Origin: Fasciola hepatica
Lineage: Eukaryota > Platyhelminthes > Trematoda > Plagiorchiida > Fasciolidae
Assembly: GCA_948099385.1 (NCBI GenBank)
Contig: CANUEZ040000020.1
Coordinates: 806,001-870,000 of the forward strand
Direction: 5' to 3'
DNA: 64,000 bases
Shown: piece after piece, positions 11,600 through 23,549 of the stretch
How the letters are laid out: every line of letters begins with the position of its first letter
Numbering within the stretch: the first letter of the stretch is position 1
The notes under the pieces: generated by a model
Told to the model about the DNA's origin: nothing
Seen by the model: only the letters and a program-made list of their open reading frames with translations
The model's database searches: none
Position numbers and translations under genes: made by a program

Positions 11600-13185
11600 T
11601 CTTCCACTTATTCTCCACTGTTATTCGGTGAACTGAATATATATGTTAGAAATATATTTCCCGTAACTTCATCTGAGAAAATACTGTAGTGACTGTTCAG
11701 TATCACAGACATTTGGTATCACGATCATGGATGTGATAACTGAAACCTCCTATATTATTGATTGCGATAAAATGTGACCGCAATTGTTCCCCTACATCAG
11801 AAAGTTAATCCGCTAAAGTGGTCATGAGCACAGCCCGATTCCAGAAAACAGGTTATTTGATTAGCTGATACGCATCTCAGTGTTGACCAATAGAAGTGAA
11901 TTCGTGTGGTAAACTATTCTATTAAGTGTTCATCTTCACACAAAACCGTGGATGTTCCTACCGTGTTTATTGGATAAAACGAAATTTTTCTACGATACCT
12001 GAAGTACATACTCCGTCTGGATTTCAATGATAAGATGCTGCCAAATTGACCAGAGCCAGACCAGAAAAATACTCTCAATTTACCGGAAAAGTAAAACAGT
12101 TTGGGAAACAGAGATGCACCGAACGGCCAATAAGTCTCATCATCTCCAGGTTATCACGACTGCTTCTCTTGTATCCAACAATTTCTTGTTTATATTAAGC
12201 AGACGCGCTTAATTAACTGGCGCATGCTTGGTTTGAAGTTCAAGACGTACGTTCTGGGGCATCAAATGGCAGATTGATTGCACACTGTCTATCACTGAAA
12301 TGTTTACACAAATTTCTATCTATATTTTCAATGAGCCAGTTTGGCCACGGGGATAAATATCGTTATTTGCCTAATCATAGGGTCTAATATTGTCTGAATT
12401 TTGCTCCGTTTTTGGGGAGAGAACTGAATTATCATAGTAATAATAAATCACTCCAAGCTCCATCACTTTCTTAGGAGTGAGGCAGGATTGGCGCCGTAAT
12501 TCAGTTTCTCGCACCAGTCAGTTGCGAAAATATCGTGGTCGTCATTCAAGTGGGCCGTAAAATGATTCCACCTGATGAAACCTAATCGTGGTTATTGGTA
12601 GGAGGAAAAATTTTCTAGCACAATATCTTTGTTAATATTACATTCTATCAAACGAAGTTTCACATGGAAGCACACCACAAAGTGAACATGAATCGCTCAA
12701 AGGTAAAACTTTCATCAGTCGGTGTGACTTGACGATAATCACAGTTCAGGCCATTCTCCATCTCTTCCGTACATATTCCCGACAAATAAATTCGTTCTTA
12801 GTTATCAAAAACCTGATAAATAAAATGACTGTTCACAAATATGAAAAGATAAACTGGAGTAGATAAAAATTACTCTTGGAATCCACAAATGGTCACTACT
12901 CTGGTTTCATTTTGTAAATCTATACGGTACCTGCTTAGTCTCGGCACCAATTGCCCGGCCACAACGTCCACCTGCCGATCATTGATTGACTATTTGAATG
13001 ACTATTATTAAATTCAATCTTCATCCAAAGTCCCATAGCACATCATCATCCGAGAATTGTGCAGTGGAATATCATGGGAATCTTTCTGTTCGTCCGTTTA
13101 TAATGAGATGATGACACGGAATGCGGGAGTAGGCTTTAGGACTATCAAAGTACGCATCATTTTCGTTCATCAAGCTGTGACCAGT
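11600..13185. other. no recognisable feature
   Basis: Unique-looking moderately AT-rich sequence with short frames on both strands. I see no domain motifs, tRNA-like boxes or long simple repeats. It is probably intronic or intergenic. Confidence 0.5.
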
Positions 13186-13291
13186 TTGTTATAAAGTATG
13201 CCAATCGTGAGAACGTGGATATCCGTCGTGATAAAATGTGGTACACTTTTTATTCCAATTCAGTTCACTGATACTATTGTGTATCGCATCT

Positions 13292-13317
13292 ACACACACG
13301 CACACACACACACGCAC
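13292..13317 (+). repeat. (CA)n microsatellite
   Basis: CA alternation with two CG interruptions, about 26 bases. It translates as a cysteine/valine run on the minus strand, which argues that the open frame there (13189-13464) is not coding. Confidence 0.8.
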
Positions 13318-14605
13318 TGACTCATCACGTGAACAACGTAGTACCGTGAACAGTTGTGCAGTAGTATTTAGACAAGGCATCCTATGAATGATGAATTTCA
13401 GTAGATGAGCTTTTGAGACCTTGCAGAAGAAACTCGAGTCCGGAAAACTGGTTGGCACTGACAACGGTAAACTGATTGGCTGAGGAATACCAGTTAAATG
13501 AAAGTATGGACATATGCATATTTATGTATATGAAACAGATGTCTTGGCTGCAGCATACAGGTGGTCACATCTGGATGCTTATCACTTTGCTAAGTGAAAT
13601 ACAGCCCCCTCCTACATGTACAGACTGACAGGAAAAACAACCAACATTGCCAGGCATCACAACCACCACCACTGCCCGTACCGGCATCCCGTTCCTTTCA
13701 GCTTGAATCATCCATATGGCCAAGTTCAGCGGATGGTTATTCAAAAAAGCAAACAAGTGACACACACGTAGACACCTGATTCGTGTTGTAAAATCTCTGT
13801 CCATAGATTCCTCTCACTTCTGCGATTCACTAGACCAAATCAATAAGAGGCAAATTTGCGTAATCCATTCAAAGAGGCATGCACTGTGATAGCCTTTGTT
13901 TTCGTGGGGACACGAGTTAAATTACTCCTGAAGTCGATAAAAAGGAGCCTGTGTGATTAACTAACTGCAGTCACGTAAAAGCTTTCGAACTAATAGTGAT
14001 GTTCTAATAAATCTGATCCAGAATTGATATTTAGATTCAGTAAAAACTATCACTTTGCTGATTCCTAAAAGGAAGCAGATAGTATTGTATCACGCCACAC
14101 TGGGATTTGGCTACTGTAGTAATATACAGCAAATTAACAGGATCACCCAAAGGTCACAGATATACTCTCTAGATTGTTTTCGGAGAATTTGCCAGATCCA
14201 CTGTCTAGACTTTATCGATGACATGGTTGCCTGGCATCAGAAAGCTAACTGATATCAGTAGGTGAATTGTCGATATGCAGACCTTCAGATATAAACACCT
14301 TTAAACTTCCTATTGGTCGTTACCAGAATAAATTGGTTTGAAATTTATAGAATGGTCCCCATGACTATTTGACTATTCAAAGAAGTCGCCTTCGCCTCAA
14401 GACATGGAGTGATAATCCACACAAGGTCTCGTCAGCTCAGTAGTGGCACCGAGAAGGGAGACGCCAACCAAAAAAAATTGGTCGGCAGTGTTCTGTCGTA
14501 AAGAGTCTAATCAATTTTTGACATCCACTACTTGTAATTTCTGTGAATCCATGAGAATAGATTTGAAAATGTATAATTACGTGGTACACATAATTTTTTC
14601 GGCAG

Positions 14606-14793
14606 GCTTTCTGTATGTCGGAGAAGTCTTAGTTGAGTCAGACAAGAACATATTGCTTCGAAAACTGAAAACGGTCGAAACAGCTGCCCTGAAACCATAT
14701 TTTTCAGAACTATCCACCAGGTTACATCCAAGGAACAACCTAAAAAGGGATTTCAAAAACAATTTTACAAAGTGGTACGGTCATCTGCACTAA
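14606..14793 (+). CDS. weak candidate exon, unrecognised
   Basis: The acceptor CATAATTTTTTCGGCAG is followed by an open frame reading FLYVGEVLVESDKN and later VETAALKPYFSELSTR. The frame runs to a TAA at 14791, or may leave at CACCAG|GTTACA (14720). It is charged and amphipathic in places. No family is recognised and no partner exons were found nearby. Confidence 0.22.
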
Positions 14794-16611
14794 CCGTTGT
14801 GAACTAAGCTCCTAATTAAGCGTTCTATGAACGATTAAATGAAGTATGATGCGTATTGGGGTGAAAAAGCGGAAAGCCTTGGTGTGCACGTATGATACTA
14901 CTGAATCAAATCTTATTCCCCTTACATACTTTAACCTCATAAAAGTCAATTCCGCATGTCCACAAAAGTGTTTAGATTACGGTCCGTATTAATCAGAATG
15001 CATCTACAAAGTCCGATTTTTGTCCTGTTTCTTCTTTGTAGTGGGATAAAATATATCGGTTAAACTACGTACGACTTGGAATTATAACAGCTGAGGCCAC
15101 AAATATGCAACGGGAATCACGTTGTCCCCGCACCATACAAAGAAGTTCGGTGGGCAGAAGTTAATTAAGATGGATGCAATAACATTATCAAGCCGTATGA
15201 ACCCTCAAACAGTTCAGAGTGGAAAGGTCGACAGATGGTGGGCTTCCAAGTCGGGGGGACAGATTTCGTCTAACTTGTTTGTCCAGAGTGGTCTGTTAGC
15301 ACCTTGCTAGGCTCAGTAGTCCATACCCAAATGCCAGTCTTAGCTCTCCAAAGATAACCTTCGATCTATTGATAAGGCTGCGACTGGGTCTGTGTGTGTG
15401 CGTATACGTGTGACCCTGTGGGCCATCTGAAGGCTCGGTCTTCCTGTGTGAATCCAAATTGGGTGACCTGCTAAGTTGGCGTGACCAAATGACCCCGGGG
15501 AATTCGCGCGTCTGAAAAGGCGCTGTAAGGACAACGCTATGAGGAGAGTGTAATGTCGTATGGTTCTGACACCTGAAAACTAAACAACGAAAATGCGAGT
15601 TGTTCGAGTGCTTCCATTGCTTTCGCATCACAAGGCACGCATACGACTCCATTGTTTGGAAAATCACGTATACTCCATGTACAACAACAACATGGATCAA
15701 CAAAACTGAGTAGGTTTAACTTGAGATTCTTTATAAAGCATGGTAATTATTTCGAGGACAAGAATGCAAAGAGTACAGTAGTACCACTAGTGATTTCAAG
15801 CAATGGGCCCCGCAATGTCAAAATTTCCCTTGCAAAGGTTGCATATTTTACATTAAAATGGTTGACTGATGTCCAGTGACATTTTTCCTTCTTAGCCATT
15901 TTTACAAAACAAAGATACATTTGGCGAGATGGAATCCTTTGATCATTACGATCACACATTTAAGTTCATATTTTGTGACGGGGTGTTTAGGGTAGTTGAG
16001 GGGAGTAGCACCTCTGAATAGGTAGACAGTCGTGCCTCCCCGGGGTATCTCCTGGTTTGTCTCCATCACCTACCCAATTCTCATCTGTGGCTCCACAAAA
16101 CTGAAGCATGCATCAGCGGCCACACCTCGGCAAACCACTTGACTAATCGGCCATACCAGGTTGAGGGTTACCGAGGCCTATAAATCTCGGTGAGACTGCG
16201 CCAAGCATGATAAGACGGGTACTTCTGAGTATGCGGGAGAGATCTGCTGGGATCCAAAGGCTACTGAGAAAATCCGTCCAATTATAATGTTTGCATGGAC
16301 CTCTGGGTCTTAACCACTTCTACCAAATGGCGAACGATATCCTAGAGAGCCACCGACAACCATGCACCAAGATCACTGGGACTCGTTGGGCATACTCGAC
16401 TGCTGATTGCCATCCAGATGGTGCAGGTACAGCTCGCTCAGTCACCGGCTCCCAACAAATAAGCCTCCTGTAGTCCGACAGGTAGCACTTAGTGATGCTT
16501 AGGCTATAGTTTCTACCTCGAAAAACAAGCCGAGTGGCGCTGGGGCACCACTTTGCACAATATTCTCAAGAATCACTCATGCTACACAGTCCTCGGTAAG
16601 CGGCGCTCCTC

Positions 16612-17165
16612 TTGTTCTCTCCGCGGAACCCGATGTCTCGTCAGCTCCCCCAAGCTCGTTTTCGCGCCTCACTCTTGAACATGCCTGTTGTCCTGGTCTA
16701 TACCACGATGGCTGCAACGGAAGAAGTGGCAAAGAACGAGTTCTGCGGCAGACAACAAGAAGTGGTGACCGGCGTCCCGAAAAGTGAGATTCTCATTATT
16801 GCAGGGGACTGGAGCGTCCGCATTGGTGCTGCCACACAGGCAACTAGACAAATTTTAGGAAAATATAATCTCGGATATCAGTGCAACAGTGGAGAACGTC
16901 TGGTCAGCTTCGCGGACGTTGACAGCCTTTGCATTACCAACACCCCAGGAAGCGATTACTAATGTGGCACTCTAACGACGACCACACAGCGAACCAGATC
17001 GACTACATTCTGATAAGATCAAGCTGATCATCTTTGATTGAAGACTGTCGGTCCTACCGAGGTGCGGAGAATGATAACAAGGATGGCACTGACCACACAT
17101 TTGTCCGTGCACGCTTTAAGAACTACCTGGCCGATCGTCACAAAAACTGTTTCCAGGAGCGGAAT
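16612..17165 (+). pseudogene. RTE endonuclease remnant
   Basis: The frame to 16962 contains EILIIAGDWSVRIG and ILGKYNLGYQCNSGERL, matching the LINE endonuclease GDWNAR-x-G and G-x-R-C-x-NGERL motifs. The asparagine of GDWN is replaced by serine. Past a frame break it continues DHTANQIDYILIRS, then IEDCRSYRGAE and DGTDHTFVRARF, the family's QIDYIL and (S/T)DH catalytic-end motifs. Stop codons interrupt it, for example after ILIRSS near 17027. Confidence 0.75.
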
Positions 17166-17770
17166 AACACAGCATAATTGAGATCATGGAGAAAGCTCGA
17201 AGCGGCCTCGGAAGCTATTGCCTCCTATCTAGTCACCATGTTCAAAGGCGGAGAAGTAGATGTGGAAAATCAGTGGGCATCAGGGCATCAATCCAACAAT
17301 CCGCTTTAGACGAACTGGGGTTCAAGCGACGATGACAAAAAGACAGAATCTCAGGGGCGACTCTCCACTTTTCCGAAATGGCTAGTGGTATCCGCCTAAA
17401 AGGCTATCCATAATTCCGTGACATCTGACGAAAAGCTACCCGTTCTGCCAGGAGTAACCGCAACAATTACTGGACCGAAATTACGTAAACCGTGGAGACT
17501 GGAGATAGCTGCGGGGACTTCCCAAAGCTCTTCCGCCTAATCAGCATTGCACTCGGTAAGCGAAAGTCGACAGAAACCGTCTTCGGCGACGCTTTCAAGC
17601 GACTCATTCCTGAACAGACTAAAAAGAGGTAGCGATGGTCCTAGCACTTCGATTGTTTACTGAACAGCCCGGTGGCAGGCTCAGTGAACTAAATCTAAGC
17701 AATCCAGAGCATATGCTACAGCTTTAGTAACAACCTACTGGGTCGACATGATACTACCAATGTAACACAC

Positions 17771-18480
17771 AAGCTGATGAACCGGAAAGCCCCTGAAGAA
17801 GATGGCGTCACACTGGAGATATGTAAATTATATCTTTCGACAATGCTCAGTCTGAGGAAAAATAATTCCCAGCGGACTGAGGAACTTTGTTATTACTTCT
17901 TTTTCCAGGGAAAGGTGACTAGACTGTGCGCAAACTACCGCGGCATCAGTTTTATTGACAAAGCCGCCAAAATATTCTCCGTGCTCCGTTGAACCGCTCC
18001 TCAGTAGTGCGGAAAGTGCGCACACTCCCCAATCAGTCTGTGTTCCGCCATGGTGAAGGGCTCATGGATCAAGTATTCACTCCCTGCAGAGTATTAGAAC
18101 ATCAATACAAGTTCCAGAAGCTGACTGCAGCTCGTTTTATCGATTTTCGGGCCCATATTAACTCAGTTGATAGGGAATGGTTATGAACTATACAAAAGTG
18201 AATGGAATGCCTCAGAAGCTTGTCAGTCTCACAAGGTTGTAGTACGCAAATATGCATGCGAGAATACGCGGAAGAAGAATTCATTGATTTCTTCCTCAGT
18301 TCCGGTGTTAAGGAAGGATGTCAGTTATCACCAGTGATGCTTAACTGCACCTTTCACTGGATAATGCGTCAGGCACTCACTGATTACCCTGGTATTCAGC
18401 TGAACACCGAAGTTTTTCTCGTCGACCTGAAATTCGCAGACGAAATCGTCATCGTTGGAGACAGCCTAACTGTCTTATAG
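17771..18480 (+). pseudogene. RTE reverse transcriptase remnant
   Basis: Recognisable RT blocks in order, in shifting frames: NRKAPEEDGV (family NGKAPGEDGI), CANYRGISFIDKAAKIFSVL (ENYRGISLIDVAAKIFA), ARFIDFRAHINSVDRE (motif A, normally FVDFRAAFDSVDRE) and KEGCQLSPVMLN (RQGCPLSPILFN). The last is LKFADEIVIVGD at 18427-18462. The catalytic YADD box is FADE here, so the second aspartate is lost, and motif A is also damaged. Polymerase activity can be excluded. Confidence 0.8.
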
Positions 18481-18584
18481 CCGTTTGTGAATCGCTTAGA
18501 ATCATTTGGGACTTGAGATCAACACTTCGAAGGCCAAGATCCTTTCTACAAGCGCTACGCAGTTCGTTCTCCCGATACACATGA

Positions 18585-19155
18585 ATGACGAGCAAAAATG
18601 AATACTTCGCAACTCCCAAGTATCTGAGCTCCACGATCCTCCCACAAGATCAAGCCGAAGACGAGTTCAAGATGCGCATTAACAGTGGCTGGATTGCTTT
18701 TCTCCAGCTCCACAGTGCACCCTGGGAGCGCAAAGAAATCAATCTCCAGACCAAAGCGCGCGTCTTCCCGGCCGCTATCCGTCCAAAACTGACCTACAGT
18801 TGCTAGATGTGGCCACCACGCGTCGAGTGTATCAGAAAGCTGGAAGTGTTTGACCACTGGTGTCTGTGGTGGATCCCGGGAGTTGCTTGGCATGACGTGC
18901 TTTCAAGCAGCACAATAAGACTGGAGCTTCGATTTCGAAAAGCTATGGGTGTTCCTTGACCGCAGAAGATTGCAGTGGTTTGCACATGTCATACGACTTC
19001 CAGACATGGAGATTTCAAAACAGTTCTTCTATCCTGTTCCATGTCCAGGAAGGCTCCGTCGCCTTGGAAGGCACCTGAAAACATGGATCAGTGCCGTCAA
19101 ATCCGACTTTGAGCGATTAGGAATACAACCTGTCTTCAGCTTTCACAAATAGAAG
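18585..19155 (+). pseudogene. RTE C-terminal region remnant
   Basis: The first part reads TPKYLSSTILPQDQAED and later KARVFPAAIRPKLTY. This matches the family's YLG-x-x-x-x-P-x-G-x-x-x-D-x-x-x-RI block and its K-x-x-v-y-x-A-V-R-p-x-L-L-Y-G block. The second part (from 18949) reads RRRLQWFAHVIRLPD, then GRLRRLGRHLKTWISAVK, the well-known R-x-WFGHV-x-R and K-T-W-x-x-x-V-x-x-D motifs near the C terminus of RTE proteins. Confidence 0.78.
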
Positions 19156-19279
19156 CAGAGCAAGATTTTCCTATGCTCAGGCATTGCGTCTGCTCGCCGC
19201 TCATAAGCAGGTGCCATTTGGGACATGCATGAAACCGGCTCATCCTCTCGCAGGAGCTAGCTGCCTAAAGGTAAAAATG

Positions 19280-20600
19280 TATGTTTGGTTACGAAATATG
19301 AGGTTAGATCAGTACTTGATTAGAATATCATGTGATCAATGATTCAGAGAGAATGCCGTTGGTACGATGTCTTTTGATAATTATCAAGGTAAAAAGTGTT
19401 AGAAGACAACCACATTGGCGCATAAAAATAACCACGAAATCGTGATGGGCAATGTCTGGATAGTGACAAAATTTAGGTGTTATGAAAACACCACATCAGG
19501 TTACCCGATAATGAATGGTTCTGAAATTCTCATCATTGTTTACGATCTCACGATGGTTTTTCTGACTGACTATGGGAGCACGTACACTATGGCACTTATT
19601 GAAATAATCTTTTTTGTCCGCCATTGTAAAGTGAACAATGAGACTTAAGAAGGTCAACTGAATGTTCTGAATTAAAGCCAACCCTTAAGTATTTCATGAC
19701 AAGTATTACCCGGTGACTATATTATGTTAGTGGATTGATTATCAGGTTGTGGTTTAATTGGTGGGGTGAATGACACTAATTAGTTGTGAACATATAACTA
19801 CCCTGTGTTCGGGCTAGTAAATGAGCACGCAACTCTGACTGCCCTCCGAAGCGGTAACTACCAAAATAAGTAGTCGGAGGGGAGGTGTTTCCGTCTCCTT
19901 TTTACTTCTCTTTCTGATGGACCAAGTGACCATGGTCAATGTACATTTACCAAGCCGGCAGTACTTTTCGGTTTGACGCTTCCACGATTCGAAATAGGTG
20001 GATGGGAGATGACAACTCGAAACACTTCTAGCACAATTACTTTTGTGCTAGTCTAATTTTCAGGCTACGCTAAAATTATCGAAAGCATCGGTTGAGGCGC
20101 CTGTGTCACATATATGCAATATCGCAGGAAATAATTCATTTATTGCTAGTGAATTTTTACCTCTGGGTTAGCTACTCCTGACGCGGTGAATGATGTCTGT
20201 CTCTATTGCTTGTACAAATTTTGCTGATGATTCATCCAAAGATCGCAGATGTAGCGCATCTGGTCGAGTGAACAATTCCCACAGGACAAGTGTAGTAGTA
20301 TCGGCTTGTCTGTGTGATCAAGGATTAAAACAAACACAAGTGTTCTTCCTTTCAGCGCTTATTTTGACTGCTTTCATCAGGTACATGTTCACCCTTTTGT
20401 GTGTTCGTTAGAAATAAGCACGAAAAGATTCATCTGAACAGAAGTAGGTTGTTATTGCTTCTTATCGTGGTGGTGTTGGTGCTGGTTATGGGAGTAGTTG
20501 TGGTGTGTCACAAGCGATGAGCGAATTTATTTACAGAAGTCGATTTCACTACCGTCATTATCATCACCATCGTATGCATCAACACCATCCTTCGAAACAT
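19280..20600. other. no recognisable feature
   Basis: Single-copy-looking sequence after the RTE element. The open frames at 19415-19648 and 20190-20411 lack supporting splice sites or motifs. I see no tRNA-like boxes. Confidence 0.45.
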
Positions 20601-20611
20601 TATTAATGTCA

Positions 20612-20657
20612 ATATTATTATTATTATTATTATTATGATTATTATTATTATTATTAT
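20612..20657 (+). repeat. (TTA)n microsatellite
   Basis: About 46 bases of ATT/TTA repeat with one G substitution in the middle. On the minus strand it reads as a poly-asparagine run, which explains the open frame there and makes it non-coding in all likelihood. Confidence 0.9.
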
Positions 20658-22736
20658 CGTCACTGTTGTCTCTGAGATTTAGGATGTAAGAGATACGAAA
20701 GAAGTGGAAGATGAATGGCAAGTACGTGCAAATTTCCCAAAATCTCGTTGGATTTCCTTAGCTGACGTAATTTAGTTAGTGTCTCATAGTTCAACTGAGT
20801 TTTGTGAGGACTGACTCAAACTGTTTTCATGGAGATGTTCGTGCACTCATAACGTGCTCGCATTGGAAAAGTTATGAAATCCAGAGGAATAAAGGTGTGA
20901 AATTTTCCACAGATGCTTCTGAATTCCAAGCAACATAGAAACCAGTTGGTAATTAAGTGAACACTCATTCAGTCGTGAACGGGGACCGTCATTATTGGCA
21001 ACAGTTAGTTGGACACTTCGAGTTTATCTTGGCTGAGTCAAATTATCTCACTTCCTATTTACCACCGTCAAAATCCATAATTTCGGGTAAATGAGACAAC
21101 ATTAAAATAACGTCTTTCCACACTTAAAATGAAGCTGGGTAGAAGAAAGTTACTACAAAGTTTCTGCTACGGATAGATGAACTAAGTTACCCCAGTGACG
21201 TATTCAGCCGGCTTTGGGATTACAAAATCTAAGCGTGATCCTACCCCAAGCAACAGGGCATTTATCCCCTTGACTTATTTTACCCATGGGCAGATCAGTC
21301 TTCGCGTAAACAACGCAGCTGGTATCCCTCCGTGGCTTGTTGGTCAGTCGCATACCGTGTCCGTGTGATGTGAAATTATTCGCTCGATCAATCATCACGA
21401 TCTCAGTGTGGTCGTGGTTATTCCGCACTGAATGTCCCCTATTCTTATTGTTCACATGTATGTGCGCATGTCTATTTGGGTGTATGTGTGCGCGTCTCTG
21501 TGTGACACATCCAACCCATGTACCCACCTACTGTCAACTCGTTCCGATTTGCGAGTCATTAGCACCTTGAATGACGGAAGTGTTGGTCCGTTTCTGTGAA
21601 CTGAGGAACAATTACTGTGGTCCGTGTGCATGTTTGACACGAAATGAGTAGGTGGACGGAATGGGACAAATATGTGGGTTTGTAAGCTTACCTGTATGTG
21701 AAAGAAGAATTCCCAATATTAACACTCATCCACATGCACGAGCATGATTACTAATTGTGAACGCTTCCTGTCCATCAGCACACACACACACAAATGGATT
21801 TGATTAAGCTCCCCAAATTATCCTATTCTCCTATTCGGAGCACTACGTATTAGCTCTTCTTTTCGTTAATCAATTAACATAATTCTGAATTATTTTTCCA
21901 GCACCAGTGTTCCTTAGGCGGAAGTCCAAGCAAACGCTGAACACAGAGACTTTATTGGTACAGTGCAACTGACAGTGGAGCAGTTACCACCGTTGACTAG
22001 CGAATCTCATGGATTTGACATCGCAGCTCCAAATTCCTACTTCACCCACTGCTTGACCGAGGTCAACCATTCATATAAACACTATATCCATAACTTTGCG
22101 AGAAGCTACACAAGCCCGGGTCCTGCAAACCAACCGTAGCTGGTACAAATGGCTGGTCCGACCTATTATTTCTCAACCATTATCATCCTGTGTGGGGGGC
22201 TAAGTGAACAGAGGGAATCTAATAAGAATAAAATAAAGTAAATAAAGGAGAGGGAGCTAAGTAGTTCCGGAAAAGCTTAAGTGATAGGGGGAAAAGCGAT
22301 TGTGTAAATTCATGTCAATTTGAATGATTTGCCACCGAGACAGGCTGATACTTGCACTTGTGTTGTATGTGCATCTAACCATTATTAATAGGTCAAATCC
22401 AGAAGGTTATGTGGAGCAGAAAATTATCAGTGATTCATGGTCCGAAAATAAGAACTATCTGTTTTGAAATTCTATAACTCTATGTTGTTTCCATTTCCAT
22501 TTTGTCACACTAGACAGAATAGACACCTACATACTACAGCTAGTGCATTTACTAACACATCGCCAAAACCGTAAGAACACTCCACTGATTTCGTACTTAC
22601 ATATTCGGTAAGCTGAACCAGGTTACGCCATGCGTACAAATGAATGCGAGTTTTCCTACTGCGTGTTTGAATAAGGATAAATATTGCTCATCATTCTGAT
22701 GTTATATAATACCTTACTTGGTCAATTAACCAGCAG

Positions 22737-22822
22737 AATTTCGTTCCCTGTGGTGATGAATCTCTTAGTGTCCGTATTCGTGCAAAAGTCTCGGCCTATT
22801 TTGTTCGGACACTTAGCTTACG
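22737..22822 (+). CDS. candidate internal exon, unrecognised
   Basis: A plus-strand segment of 86 bases between an acceptor ending AACCAGCAG and a strong donor TTACG|GTAAGT. It reads 28 codons in frame, beginning NFVPCGDESLSVRIRAK and ending YFVRTLSL. The peptide alternates polar and hydrophobic residues like a beta-rich domain. The pyrimidine tract is weak and the exon is short. No family recognised. It sits about 80 bases from an opposing-strand donor/acceptor pair at 22601-22658, so either could be chance. Confidence 0.25.
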
Positions 22823-23024
22823 GTAAGTTTAAACACCACTTGACCGGATTAAAAGGAAACTGGGTTTTCACCATCGACGTTTTTCGATTAGGGTTCTATC
22901 TTCCTCTCTAAAAGTCGAATAATCACCACTAGAATCCTATTGGCATGCATTCGCGTAACTCGCAGAATATCCCGTGTTGCTTCATTTAATCGGGGTTTTT
23001 GGTAACGGAAACATAGTGAACTAG

Positions 23025-23540
23025 ATGGGAGATTTCTCGCCGATAATTTGTTGTATTGTGTATCATTATATTGTAAGTTTTCTAATTCCCTTACAAACTG
23101 TCTTTTTGTATTACGTCCACTTTGATTCTCTTGGAAACAGAAAGAGAGGATGTGAAGCAATTCTGAAAGGTTTCCCAATTTTCATTATGAGAGAGCAACT
23201 TAACGCTGGAAATTTCTGGCGGTACCAAGTGATAAATGTCCCGTTCTTCCATCACGATTCATTCTGTCACCGTTATTTGATGACAAGCAACAATTCTCAT
23301 GGAGAAAAATCGATTTATGGAGTACCTGATTTATTTGGCGTAGTTCGAACTGAAGCGGGTGAGAGAGAGAGAGAGAGTGAGAGAGAAAGTGAGAGAGAGA
23401 GAGGGAGAGAGAGAGAATATCACACTGTCATTAGAGGTAAGATGCTTTTCACATACGCACGCACACACAAATTGAATACCCTTCCTTCAGAAAAAAACCA
23501 AGCACGCGCTCCCACTTGTTGTAATCGAATCCACCTTTAA
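23025..23540 (+). other. longest open frame in the window, contains (GA)n; probably non-coding
   Basis: 171 codons from a Met at 23025. The C-terminal third is a simple-repeat product (alternating Glu-Arg and Glu-Ser) made by the GA tract, which contributes no stop codons. The N-terminal part is hydrophobic (VSFLIPLQTVFLYYV) but matches nothing I know. Its length is about the maximum expected by chance in 64 kb at this composition. I do not call it a gene. Confidence 0.4.
23360..23416 (+). repeat. (GA)n microsatellite
   Basis: GA repeat of about 57 bases with occasional GT, AA and GG interruptions. Confidence 0.9.
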
Positions 23541-23549
23541 TCGTTCCAT

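Larger units (their letters stand above)
15970..19275 (+). mobile_element. RTE-like non-LTR retrotransposon relic
   Basis: A continuous stretch, more GC-rich than its flanks, that translates in pieces into an apurinic-type endonuclease followed by a reverse transcriptase and the C-terminal WFGHV-type block of flatworm RTE-like elements. The order is 5' non-coding region (about 15970-16600), endonuclease (16.61-17.16 kb), linker, RT (17.77-18.48 kb), C-terminal part (18.58-19.15 kb), and a 3' end near GAGCTAGCTGCCTAAAGGTAA. Numerous stops and frameshifts show it is long dead. It looks close to full length, unlike the LINE at 7.4 kb. Confidence 0.8.

Noticed and set aside
13189..13464. Minus-strand frame after a good acceptor at 13463
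   Set aside because: The frame runs through a (CA)n microsatellite and lacks a donor before it.
20190..20411. NFADDSSKD in a plus-strand frame, resembling a reverse-transcriptase FADD box
   Set aside because: No other RT motifs before or after; four residues alone are not evidence.
23025..23540. 171-codon open frame as a protein-coding gene
   Set aside because: A third of it is translated GA microsatellite, no splice or domain evidence, and the length is within chance expectation.
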